Below, in pieces: positions 52,284 through 61,518 of a DNA stretch of 64,000 bases; position 1 is the stretch's first letter; every line of letters begins with the position of its first letter. The stretch comes from Telluribacter roseus (GTDB lineage: Bacteria; Bacteroidota; Bacteroidia; Cytophagales; Spirosomataceae): assembly GCF_017355915.2 (NCBI RefSeq), contig NZ_JAFEUV020000004.1, forward strand, positions 310,001-374,000, read 5' to 3'. Both the position numbers and the translations under genes were made by a program. The notes below the pieces were generated by a model that made no database searches, was not told the origin of the DNA, and saw nothing but the letters and a program-made list of their open reading frames with translations.

Positions 52284-54035
52284 ATGCAGCGTTTAGCTAC
52301 CTCTATTATACTCACCCTTCTGGCTGGACTTCTACACCTGAGCTGCCACCGCAGTACGTCCGGCTCCGTACAGAGTACTACCGGTACGCCTCCCAATATC
52401 ATACTCATCATGACCGACGACCAGGGCTACGGTGACCTGGGCGTGACGGGCAATCCGGTAATCGAAACACCCCATATCGACGCGCTGGCCCGGCAGGGCG
52501 TCAGCATGAGTCACTTCTACGTGAGTCCGGTATGCAGCCCTACCCGCGCCAGCCTCATGACGGGCCGCTACAACTATCGTACGCGGGTAGTGGATACCTA
52601 CCAGGGCCGCTCCATGATGGATACCGAAGAGGTGACCCTGGCCGAGGTACTTAAAGGCCGGGGTTTCCGGACAGGGATATTTGGTAAGTGGCACCTGGGC
52701 GATACCTATCCCATGCGTCCCAACGATCAGGGTTTTGAGGAGGCGCTGGTGCATTTTGGCGGAGGACTGGCTCAGCCCTCCGAACCGCTGCACAACAACC
52801 GCCGCTACACCGATCCCATACTGTATCACAACGGGGAGGAAGTACAGACCAAAGGCTACTGCACCGATGTGTACTTTGATAGGGCCCTCTCGTTTATAGA
52901 GCAAAGCCGACAGCAGCGGAAGCCTTTTTTTGCCTACATAGCTACCAACGCGCCGCACGATCCCTTCCATGATGTACCGGAGGAGTTGCTGGCTAAGTAC
53001 AGAAAGAAAGGAGTAGCATCGGCGCTACGGGGCGACTTCCCGAATCCCGAAAAACGGGCTGAAGACCTGGCCCGAATCTATGCTATGGTGGACAACGTAG
53101 ATCAGAATGTAGGAAAGCTCCTACAGAAGCTGGACGAGTGGGATCTGGCCGAAAATACCATCCTCATATTTATGACGGATAACGGGCCGCAGACCACCCG
53201 CTACAACGGTCCGTTCCGGGGAGGTAAGGGGCAGGTGTGGGAAGGGGGCATACGTACCTGCTACTACATGCGCTGGCCCGGGCGTCTGAAAGCCGGTGCC
53301 GTCAGCGACCGGCCGGTGGCTCATATTGATATCATGCCTACGCTGCTGGATGCCGCCGGAGCCCCACTCCCTAAAGACCGGGTCATAGACGGAAGGAGTT
53401 TTCTGCCGCTGGTGGAAGGCAAACAGGTGGAGTGGCCGGACCGGACGCTGTATATGCAGTGGCACCGGGGCGATGAACCCAAACCCTTTGTCGCCTTTGC
53501 GGCCCGGGCTCCAAGGTACAAGCTGCTTAGTCCTAATGGGGAGAAATTTGAACTATACGATGTTCTGAACGATCCCGGCGAAAAGCAAAACCTGGCGGAT
53601 CAACTACCCGAAGTAGTGGAGAAGATGAAGGCCGGGTATATGACGTGGTACCGGAATGTATCCGGTACCCGCCCCAACAACTACGCCAAACCCCGCATTG
53701 TACTGGGTACCGACCACGAAACCACCACCCGCCTGAGCCAGCAGGATTGGATACTTACGCGGGGCCAGGGCTGGGGGGAGCAGGGGCTATGGCAGGTAGA
53801 GGTGGCAAAGCCCGCCAGTTTTGATGCGGAAGTCATCCTCGATAAGCCTCATCCCGGCTGGCAGCTTAGTATGTCGGGTAGTGGGAAAACATTCAGAGGA
53901 TCGGTAGCCGGAGACGGTACTAAAGGTACCATCCCGAACATCACTCTTCCCGCCGGAAAAACCGATCTGCAGGTATCCCTATCCAACGGAGAAAAGGAAG
54001 TGGGCCCCTACCAGGTAATCCTGAAGAGGAGGTAG
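52284..54035 (+). CDS. Sulfatase/arylsulfatase-like lipoprotein
   Basis: A 583-residue sulfatase. The N-terminus carries a lipobox 'HLSC' (Cys about residue 21). Metal-binding 'NIILIMTDDQGYGDLG' and the active-site motif 'CSPTRASLMTGR' fit the C-x-P-x-R sequence whose Cys is converted to formylglycine, so an anaerobic or aerobic maturase is needed elsewhere in the genome. The last 130 residues are a beta domain. Substrate is unclear, but lipid-anchored sulfatases of Bacteroidota often act on sulfated polysaccharides. The open frame starts at a TTG (52266); I use the ATG. Confidence 0.9.
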   Translation: MQRLATSIILTLLAGLLHLSCHRSTSGSVQSTTGTPPNIILIMTDDQGYGDLGVTGNPVIETPHIDALARQGVSMSHFYVSPVCSPTRASLMTGRYNYRTRVVDTYQGRSMMDTEEVTLAEVLKGRGFRTGIFGKWHLGDTYPMRPNDQGFEEALVHFGGGLAQPSEPLHNNRRYTDPILYHNGEEVQTKGYCTDVYFDRALSFIEQSRQQRKPFFAYIATNAPHDPFHDVPEELLAKYRKKGVASALRGDFPNPEKRAEDLARIYAMVDNVDQNVGKLLQKLDEWDLAENTILIFMTDNGPQTTRYNGPFRGGKGQVWEGGIRTCYYMRWPGRLKAGAVSDRPVAHIDIMPTLLDAAGAPLPKDRVIDGRSFLPLVEGKQVEWPDRTLYMQWHRGDEPKPFVAFAARAPRYKLLSPNGEKFELYDVLNDPGEKQNLADQLPEVVEKMKAGYMTWYRNVSGTRPNNYAKPRIVLGTDHETTTRLSQQDWILTRGQGWGEQGLWQVEVAKPASFDAEVILDKPHPGWQLSMSGSGKTFRGSVAGDGTKGTIPNITLPAGKTDLQVSLSNGEKEVGPYQVILKRR

Positions 54036-54156
54036 GGGGAAAGGAGTAAAGGATGAAAGGAGAAAGGGAGGAAAGTTGAAAACTGTAGGTACATTCTATC
54101 TTTCACCGCTGCCACTCAATCACTCATTCACCACTCACTCAATCTCTCACTCACCA
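54036..54156. repeat. Purine-run followed by CACTCA-type low-complexity string
   Basis: The convergent spacer contains GGAAAGG-type purine runs up to 54076 and then a string of CACTCA and TCATTCAC words at 54110-54155. No gene or clean terminator stem is visible. Confidence 0.6.
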
Positions 54157-55680
54157 TTAAAAAGGCGTTTCTTCGGCTATACGCTCACGGAGGAACTGGC
54201 TGATATTGACTTTGGGCTGACGGCACAGGTACACCTGCGTGCCTCGCTCACGGGCGTAGGGGTTGGTGATGCGGCCTACTTCTTTAATGTCGGCAAACAG
54301 ACCGGGTATGTCATCACCCAATTCGTCATTGACATAGATAAACTCCTGAATGTCTTTATCCAGGTGTTTGGGGGCCCAGTACAGGAAGCTCTCGTTAAAG
54401 CACATGGGCTCCGGTAGGCCATACTTGCTGCCTATCACGGTGACGGCACCGGCTTGTCCGTAGTTTTCGCAGTAGATGAGCGTTTTGCTTTTGTCCTGTG
54501 TCTGGCGATAGGCCTTATCTACAATAGCGGTCAGTTCCTCCCAGCCAATCATGTCGGCGTAGTCCTGCGGGAGGGGGTGTACCGTGCCATCTTCAAAGCG
54601 GCGGCCAAAGTCTATCCCGAAGTTCTCTTCCAGGCCATTGAAGTAAGCTACTAAGCCCTTGGTATGGGTTACCGGCAAACCCAGTGGTAGGAGGGGGAGC
54701 GTAAACAGTACCATCAGTGCAGGAAAACCTATACGCGTATACGTGCTTCTAAGTACCCTTTCCCAAATGATAGTCCCGCCGGCAATCAGTACCGGAAATA
54801 TACCTGCTGTATAGTAGCTTTTGCCCTGCACCGAAAACAGCACCGCCACCACCAGCAGAGCACTCATGGCTACCACTTTGAAGCGGTTCATACGCAGCAG
54901 ATACACCACGCCGGTTATGACCAGAGGCATGGCCGCAAAGGGCATCAGTACCTGTTCGACCAGAAACGCCACCCGGTCTACGTGGGTAAGCTGGGTGGTT
55001 TCCAAGGCATTCATGTGCTGAGTCAGTGGAAAGCCGTGGATAAGCTGCCAGATCAGGTTGGGAAGCACAATGATAAACCCCAGCAGCATGGCTCCCACAA
55101 AGTGCCTGCTTTGTAGTATGACGCGCCGGTGCGAAAGGAGCAGGGCGGCGATAATACAGAGGATCAGGAGCAGGATCAGGTACTTGTTCAGGAAGCCCAG
55201 CCCGGCCGTAGCTCCCAGGAAGTACAGGTACCGGGGGGCGTCGGTATTAAGGTACCGGATAAACCAGTAGTAGCAAAGGGTCCAGAAAAAGATATCCAAA
55301 AATACCGGCTGGTACAGAAAGAACGCCCGGAGCATCAGGGGAGGGATGATCATACCGACCGCGGCTAATTTCATGGCGTACTTGCGTCCACCCAGTTGCT
55401 GGGCCAGTAATGCCCCCAGTACTACCATGACCCCGCTCATCAGGGAGGGGAGTAGCTTTACCGCAAAGAGGGAATCGCCCGCTACGAACTGGATCAGCCA
55501 CGACAGTAAACTTATCAGCGGAGGTACCGAAGCGTAGCCCAGGGCTGGGTGCTTGCCGAGGGAAAAATAGAGCAGCTCGTCGCGGTGGTACTCGAGGTTC
55601 TGAAAGAAAATGAGGTGAAGCCCGGCGCTCAGGAACGCCAACATCCAAACTAACCAGGGAAGCCTGACGGGAGTATGCAT
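54157..55680 (-). CDS. GT39-like membrane glycosyltransferase (ArnT/PMT superfamily)
   Basis: A 507-residue membrane protein with about ten to twelve helices. The first periplasmic loop carries 'LEYHRDELLYFSLG' with the Asp-Glu pair (about residues 34-35) that acts as catalytic base in GT39/GT83 enzymes. The C-terminal 130 residues form a soluble domain with 'DKAYRQTQDKSKTLIYCENYGQAGAV'. Such enzymes move a sugar from a polyprenyl phosphate donor to lipid or protein in the periplasm. Divergent from pgi. Confidence 0.85.
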   Translation of the reverse strand: MHTPVRLPWLVWMLAFLSAGLHLIFFQNLEYHRDELLYFSLGKHPALGYASVPPLISLLSWLIQFVAGDSLFAVKLLPSLMSGVMVVLGALLAQQLGGRKYAMKLAAVGMIIPPLMLRAFFLYQPVFLDIFFWTLCYYWFIRYLNTDAPRYLYFLGATAGLGFLNKYLILLLILCIIAALLLSHRRVILQSRHFVGAMLLGFIIVLPNLIWQLIHGFPLTQHMNALETTQLTHVDRVAFLVEQVLMPFAAMPLVITGVVYLLRMNRFKVVAMSALLVVAVLFSVQGKSYYTAGIFPVLIAGGTIIWERVLRSTYTRIGFPALMVLFTLPLLPLGLPVTHTKGLVAYFNGLEENFGIDFGRRFEDGTVHPLPQDYADMIGWEELTAIVDKAYRQTQDKSKTLIYCENYGQAGAVTVIGSKYGLPEPMCFNESFLYWAPKHLDKDIQEFIYVNDELGDDIPGLFADIKEVGRITNPYARERGTQVYLCRQPKVNISQFLRERIAEETPF

Positions 55681-55757
55681 TTAGACTACAGGTGTGTATA
55701 AGGTGGGTGCGAATATACAAAATCTGCGAAAAGCTCCTAATAAATCCTGTAAAGAGC

Positions 55758-55765
55758 TACTTTTG
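55758..55765 (+). promoter_or_regulatory. Candidate -7 box of pgi
   Basis: TACTTTTG is an exact TAnnTTTG match 71 bases before the pgi ATG, in the divergent spacer with the glycosyltransferase gene. No TTG -33 was found. Confidence 0.4.
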
Positions 55766-55814
55766 TAATCTGCAATCGCCCGATGCCCAGGTTGTACTCA
55801 TAGACTATTTATAA

Positions 55815-57485
<1,671 letters not shown>

Positions 57486-57568
57486 ATAAGTCAAGAGACC
57501 GAATGTCACGTTGTAACGTTTTCTGATAAACACCCGGAATACCATGTGTGTCAATCTGAAAGCGTTAA

Positions 57569-57721
57569 ATGAGTCGTTCCTCCTGGGCCGAAGAAGCCCA
57601 GGAGGAAGAGGATAACTACCCCTACGCCTGGCTACAATCCAATGAGCAGAATACGGAAGAAACTACTGGTACCTACAAGAAAAAAATCAGCAGAGGGAGG
57701 CCTGTGCTGATTCATAGATGA
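57569..57721 (+). CDS. Possible small acidic protein (50 aa)
   Basis: A 50-codon frame encoding a protein rich in Glu, Ser and Gln with a basic end (KKKISRGRP). Its first third contains an 11-bp perfect stem, TCCTCCTGGGC with GCCCAGGAGGA, so part of the open frame may instead be a hairpin after pgi. No relative is recognised and no ribosome-binding feature decides the start. Reported with low confidence because codon choice looks like its neighbours. Confidence 0.3.
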   Translation: MSRSSWAEEAQEEEDNYPYAWLQSNEQNTEETTGTYKKKISRGRPVLIHR

Positions 57722-57741
57722 AAAATAAACGATACGCTGAT

Positions 57742-58122
57742 CTAGACTCTTTGCTGAGACAGGTCAGCGTATTTGTTTACCAGCACGAATAGCAGGTAAC
57801 CCACCACTACCCCTCCCGCATCGGCTACGATGTCCCACCAGTCAAAGCTCCGGTCAAAGGGAAGCATCTGCTGATAAAATTCAATAAAAACGCCGAATAG
57901 GATTCCAACCACCGCCACTAGTGTAGACTGTCTTGGCTTCAGGAGGGTCCAGAGCAGGGTCCAGCCCGCAAACATGCCTACGTGTACAATCTTATCAAAG
58001 TAGGTAACCGGAGCATCCGGTAGTTCCTTGCCGGGCCAGGTACAGGCTACCATGATCAGGAACGTCCAGAGCCTGGCGGGCCAGCGGTGTCGGGAAAGCC
58101 AGATGAGTAATGAGCCAAGCAT
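57742..58122 (-). CDS. VanZ family membrane protein
   Basis: A 126-residue protein with four hydrophobic segments and 'DKIVHVGMFAGWTLLWTLL' and 'VGILFGVFIEFYQQMLPFDRSFDWWDIVADAGGVVVGYLLF', typical of VanZ-like proteins of Bacteroidota. VanZ confers low teicoplanin resistance in Gram-positive bacteria, but most Gram-negative members are uncharacterised; no glycopeptide function is implied here. Stands alone. Confidence 0.88.
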   Translation of the reverse strand: MLGSLLIWLSRHRWPARLWTFLIMVACTWPGKELPDAPVTYFDKIVHVGMFAGWTLLWTLLKPRQSTLVAVVGILFGVFIEFYQQMLPFDRSFDWWDIVADAGGVVVGYLLFVLVNKYADLSQQRV

Positions 58123-58327
58123 TGGAAGTAAAGATTGGTATAAGGTATTACGGCTTCAATATACGCACATTTCGTGCCCATTTGGCCGGAATGGAATTGG
58201 AAGTTAGCATATGGGCAGTAGATAGGCAACGGATAGCAGGAGCCTGAGTCCACCTTCCTGGTGCCAACACTACGGTATATGGGTTGATGGTTAGGGTACT
58301 AGGAATGCCTTACTCAAGCAAAAAAGT

Positions 58328-58368
58328 AAAACAGGCCGCTCCGGGTTCTGATCCAGAGCGGCCTGTTT
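58328..58368 (-). terminator. Terminator downstream of the Bcr/CflA pump
   Basis: AAACAGGCCGCTC (58329-58341) pairs perfectly with GAGCGGCCTGTTT (58356-58368), 13 bp with a 14-nt loop. On the minus strand a U-rich stretch (TTTTACTTTTTT) follows. It lies 26 bases beyond the stop. Confidence 0.9.
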
Positions 58369-58394
58369 TTATGAGGTACTACTAGCTCGTCTAG

Positions 58395-59603
58395 TTAGGC
58401 AGCGGCTTCTACGTTCCGGTCCGAGGTTCTGAACTTTTGAACCAGTAGTAGGGTAAAGCTGGCAATGGCGCAGAAGGCCATTACACCGGCCATAGGTATG
58501 GCCGTGCCATTATGTAGGTAGCTCACCACGGCCGACGCCAGGGCTCCGAACAACAGCTGAATAAAACCCATAAAAGCCGACGCGCTACCGATATTCCGGG
58601 TGATGGGCTCCAGCGTAAGAGCCGAAGTATTGGGGGTCAGGAAGCCTAGTGCAAATAGGTACAGGAATAACAGGGTCAGGAACCCCATCCACGGCAGGGA
58701 CTGGGTCACTACCCCGGCTACCATCACAAAACCTACTATACTTATACACAGCGATGATAATTCGGCCACGCGGACGCTGGTAGAGGTACGCAGGCAAAGG
58801 CGGTTGACCTGGCTGCCCGCTATATAGCCTAATGCATTAAAGCTAAATAACCATCCGTACTGAGCATCAGTAAAGTGGAGCAGGTTCATATAAATAAAAG
58901 GTGAACCGGCTACGTAAGCAAACAGGCCTCCGGTGGCAAAGCCTCCGGCCATGGCATAAATCATGAAAGTCGGCTCTTTGAGTACTACCCAGTAGTCACG
59001 CAGTACGGCCGATGGACGAAGTGTGACGGAAGGGTCAGGCTGACGGCTTACGGGCAGGAAGAAATAGACGGCCGCCAGCATAAGGGCACTGATTAGTGCC
59101 AGGAAGCCGAATATGTACCGCCAGCCCAGTGAAGCTACGATCAGGCCACCCATGGTAGGGGCAATGAGCGGAGCTACACCCATGATAAGCATCAGCGTAG
59201 AGAATACTTTGGCGGTATCGGCCGGGGGAAACAGGTCCCGTACGATGGCGCGCCCGGCTACCATACCGGCGCATCCGCCCAGAGCCAGCAGCGCCCGCAG
59301 GGCGATCAGCCAGTGTACCGTGGGCGCCATGGCGCAGATAATCGCTGCCACTGTATAGAGCGACAGACCAAAGAGTAGGGGAGCTTTACGACCAAAACGG
59401 TCTATAATGGGCCCGTAGAACAGCTGCCCTACGCTAATCCCGATAAAGTAGCTGGTTAATGAGAGACCTACATCGGCTATGCTCACGTTGAGGTCTTTGG
59501 CAATAGCCGGAAAGCCCGGCAGGTACATATCTATACTAAAAGGACCTAATGCGGATAGTACCCCCAGGAGCAATATTACTTTTTTTAGTTCTTTCTTGCT
59601 CAT
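58395..59603 (-). CDS. Bcr/CflA family multidrug efflux MFS transporter
   Basis: A 402-residue twelve-helix transporter from the ATG at 59603 (frame open nine codons earlier). 'FSIDMYLPGFPAIAKDLN' in helix 1 and 'GQLFYGPIIDRFGRKAPLLFGL' after helix 2 (MFS motif A) are the marks of the Bcr/CflA drug:proton antiporters. It exports bicyclomycin, sulfonamides or chloramphenicol in known members. Two TAGCTATAT repeats overlap its promoter, which suggests repression by a dimeric regulator. Confidence 0.92.
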   Translation of the reverse strand: MSKKELKKVILLLGVLSALGPFSIDMYLPGFPAIAKDLNVSIADVGLSLTSYFIGISVGQLFYGPIIDRFGRKAPLLFGLSLYTVAAIICAMAPTVHWLIALRALLALGGCAGMVAGRAIVRDLFPPADTAKVFSTLMLIMGVAPLIAPTMGGLIVASLGWRYIFGFLALISALMLAAVYFFLPVSRQPDPSVTLRPSAVLRDYWVVLKEPTFMIYAMAGGFATGGLFAYVAGSPFIYMNLLHFTDAQYGWLFSFNALGYIAGSQVNRLCLRTSTSVRVAELSSLCISIVGFVMVAGVVTQSLPWMGFLTLLFLYLFALGFLTPNTSALTLEPITRNIGSASAFMGFIQLLFGALASAVVSYLHNGTAIPMAGVMAFCAIASFTLLLVQKFRTSDRNVEAAA

Positions 59604-59642
59604 GCGTTTGTTGATGTGGATAAATAACAATTTTTACCGTTG

Positions 59643-59681
59643 CAAAATTAGCTATATTAGCCTGAAAGATAGCTATATAAT
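59643..59681 (-). promoter_or_regulatory. Promoter box and paired operator-like repeats of the efflux gene
   Basis: On the minus strand TAATTTTG (59643-59650) matches TAnnTTTG exactly. Two direct repeats TAGCTATATTA and TAGCTATATAA begin at 59649 and 59670, 21 bases apart, which equals two helical turns. Each has a palindromic core TAGCTA. The repeats cover the -33 region, so a bound regulator would block the promoter. Confidence 0.5.
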
Positions 59682-59720
59682 GTATATGTAAAATTGTATT
59701 TATCTAATACTGCCAGGTCG

Positions 59721-60104
59721 CTACTTCTCGTAGAGCTCGATGGGGAGCCCATCAGGATCAGCAAAAAAGGTGAAGCGCCTCTGCGTAAACTCATCCGTGC
59801 GGATGGGCTCAGTTTCGACTCCCTGACTATTCAGTGTAGCAATGGATGCTTCCAGATCCTCCACCGCGAAGGCGAGGTGACGCAGTCCGGCCGCTTCGGG
59901 GCGCGATGGTCGGGCCGGGGGAGCAGGAAAGGAAAACAGCTCAATGATGTACTGACCATTCAGCGCCAGGTCCAACTTATACGATTGCCGGGCTTCACGG
60001 TATACTTCTCGTACGATAGTGAGCCCAAGTACGTCAGTATAAAAAGCCTTGGAGCGGGCGTAGTCGGAGCAGATAATAGCAATGTGGTGTACGTGGCTGA
60101 GCAT
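59721..60104 (-). CDS. VOC family protein (glyoxalase/dioxygenase fold, YaeR-like)
   Basis: A 127-residue protein of the vicinal oxygen chelate fold from the ATG at 60104. Metal ligands are His in 'SHVHHIAIIC', Glu in 'QYIIELFSFP', His in 'GLRHLAFAVEDLEA' and Glu in 'DGLPIELYE', the complete set for an active metal centre. The order and spacing match SMU1112c/YaeR-type proteins. The reaction is unknown. The open frame runs 45 codons upstream but that part is not protein-like. Confidence 0.9.
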   Translation of the reverse strand: MLSHVHHIAIICSDYARSKAFYTDVLGLTIVREVYREARQSYKLDLALNGQYIIELFSFPAPPARPSRPEAAGLRHLAFAVEDLEASIATLNSQGVETEPIRTDEFTQRRFTFFADPDGLPIELYEK

Positions 60105-60300
60105 GGAAAGATAAGTGATAAGTAGAATAGTAAAGTAGGGGTAGCTTGTCAGCGTCAAATATAGCCAAAACCCTGGCATAGAATTATAGCTTATAGGGTA
60201 TAAGCAGGTGCAGGTGGATGAAGGGAGGGCCAATGCCACACCTTAGCCCAATGCCTGACAAGTACAAACCATTGCATTCAACAACTTACTAGTATCTACT

Positions 60301-60582
60301 ATGAAAGCTATTTGGAATAACAAAGTATTAGCCGAGAGCAACGAAACTATGGTGATTGAGAACAACCACTACTTCCCGGCTGAGTCCGTTAATAAGGAAT
60401 ACTTCAAGGAATCAGATACCCACACAGCCTGCGTCTGGAAAGGTACCGCTTCGTACTATGACATCGAGGTGGATGGGCAGGTGAATAAGGATGCCGCCTG
60501 GTACTACCCTAATCCCATGGATCAGGCCAAGCCGCTCAAAGACATGGTAGCCTTCTGGAAAGGGGTGGAGGTAACGGAGTAG
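60301..60582 (+). CDS. DUF427 domain protein
   Basis: A 93-residue single-domain protein; 'MKAIWNNKVLAESNETMVIENNHYFP' and 'TACVWKGTASYYDIEVDG' are diagnostic of DUF427. The fold is a small beta barrel. The family is widespread and without a proven function, though its members are sometimes found by stress genes. A terminator-like hairpin of exceptional length lies 32 bases downstream. Confidence 0.92.
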   Translation: MKAIWNNKVLAESNETMVIENNHYFPAESVNKEYFKESDTHTACVWKGTASYYDIEVDGQVNKDAAWYYPNPMDQAKPLKDMVAFWKGVEVTE

Positions 60583-60614
60583 TCAATAGTTGGCACTTAT
60601 GAACTTATAATCAG

Positions 60615-60658
60615 AGTGGTTGGTCGTAGCATTGCAGGCAATGCTACGACCAACCACT
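60615..60658. terminator. Long bidirectional terminator hairpin
   Basis: AGTGGTTGGTCGTAGCATTG with the next base (60615-60635) is perfectly complemented at 60638-60658, giving a 21-bp arm pair with a 2-base centre; the real stem would be about 20 bp with a 4-nt loop. It lies between the convergent DUF427 and DUF1080 genes. Only short T-rich sequence follows. Confidence 0.7.
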
Positions 60659-60668
60659 TTGGTACTTA

Positions 60669-61367
60669 TTACTCGCTTAACTTTTTTATCGGTGTTAGAA
60701 GTACCTTCCTGAACTCTACTTCTGAGCCCTCGGCCTGCAGGGCGATCTGTCCCTTACGGGCGGTGGCGTTATAGCCGAAGTTGACGAAATCGCCATTCAC
60801 CCACACTTTCACCGAATCGTTCAGACATTCGATAGTCATCTTGTTCCATTCACCGACGGGCTTTTCGGAGCCATCGGTGAGGTTAGGAATACGGCGGAGC
60901 TTATCACCGTTAACCCCCCATTTCTCACGGGGACCGCGACGTTTCTCCATATCCGGTACTACAATATCTTCCTGAATACACCAGAAATCACCGGCATTCT
61001 GGTGCATCATCTGTACTTCTATAGACTTGGGAAACATCTCATACAGGGCGCGGGGCGTTGAGGCGTGTACCAAAGCGCCACAGTTACCGGGCTTACCGGC
61101 AAAGCGGTACTCGATTTCCAGACGGTAGTTTTGGTAGGAAGCATCCGTAATCAGGTGCCCACCGGGAGTACCTAGGCTGACAAGCATGCCATTGCGCACT
61201 AGAAAGGGATTGATGGCATTAGGGTTCTTATCGTGCTCGGGTACATCGGCATGCCAGCCTTTGAGGTCCTTGCCGTTGAAGAGGCTTTTGGTCTGGGCTT
61301 GAAGCGTGGAAACGGAGGTGAAAAAAAGGGCTGCCACGACGGAGGCAGTTACTACAAAATTATTCAT
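60669..61367 (-). CDS. Secreted DUF1080 (3-keto-disaccharide hydrolase-like) protein
   Basis: A 232-residue protein with signal peptide (SVVAALFFTSVSTLQAQ) and one DUF1080 domain. 'KSLFNGKDLKGWHADVPEHDKNPNA' opens the domain and 'GALVHASTPRALYEMFPKSIEVQMMHQNAGDFW' follows, with acidic and His residues where the family keeps its active site. It lacks the C-terminal beta domain of the 46375 protein. It is divergent from the quinoprotein dehydrogenase gene, which supports a joint role in sugar oxidation and cleavage. Start taken at the ATG at 61367. Confidence 0.88.
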   Translation of the reverse strand: MNNFVVTASVVAALFFTSVSTLQAQTKSLFNGKDLKGWHADVPEHDKNPNAINPFLVRNGMLVSLGTPGGHLITDASYQNYRLEIEYRFAGKPGNCGALVHASTPRALYEMFPKSIEVQMMHQNAGDFWCIQEDIVVPDMEKRRGPREKWGVNGDKLRRIPNLTDGSEKPVGEWNKMTIECLNDSVKVWVNGDFVNFGYNATARKGQIALQAEGSEVEFRKVLLTPIKKLSE

Positions 61368-61518
61368 GATGGTCTTCTTGAGAATGAACATGTCTAACAA
61401 AGCTAGGTATGGCCCGGTACTACTATCATCCTCAAAGATATTGTGGTAGACTTGACGATCCTCCTCCTTTATATACTACTAGTTGAGTAGCTCCTTTACG
61501 ACCCCTTGACCCTGTTTC

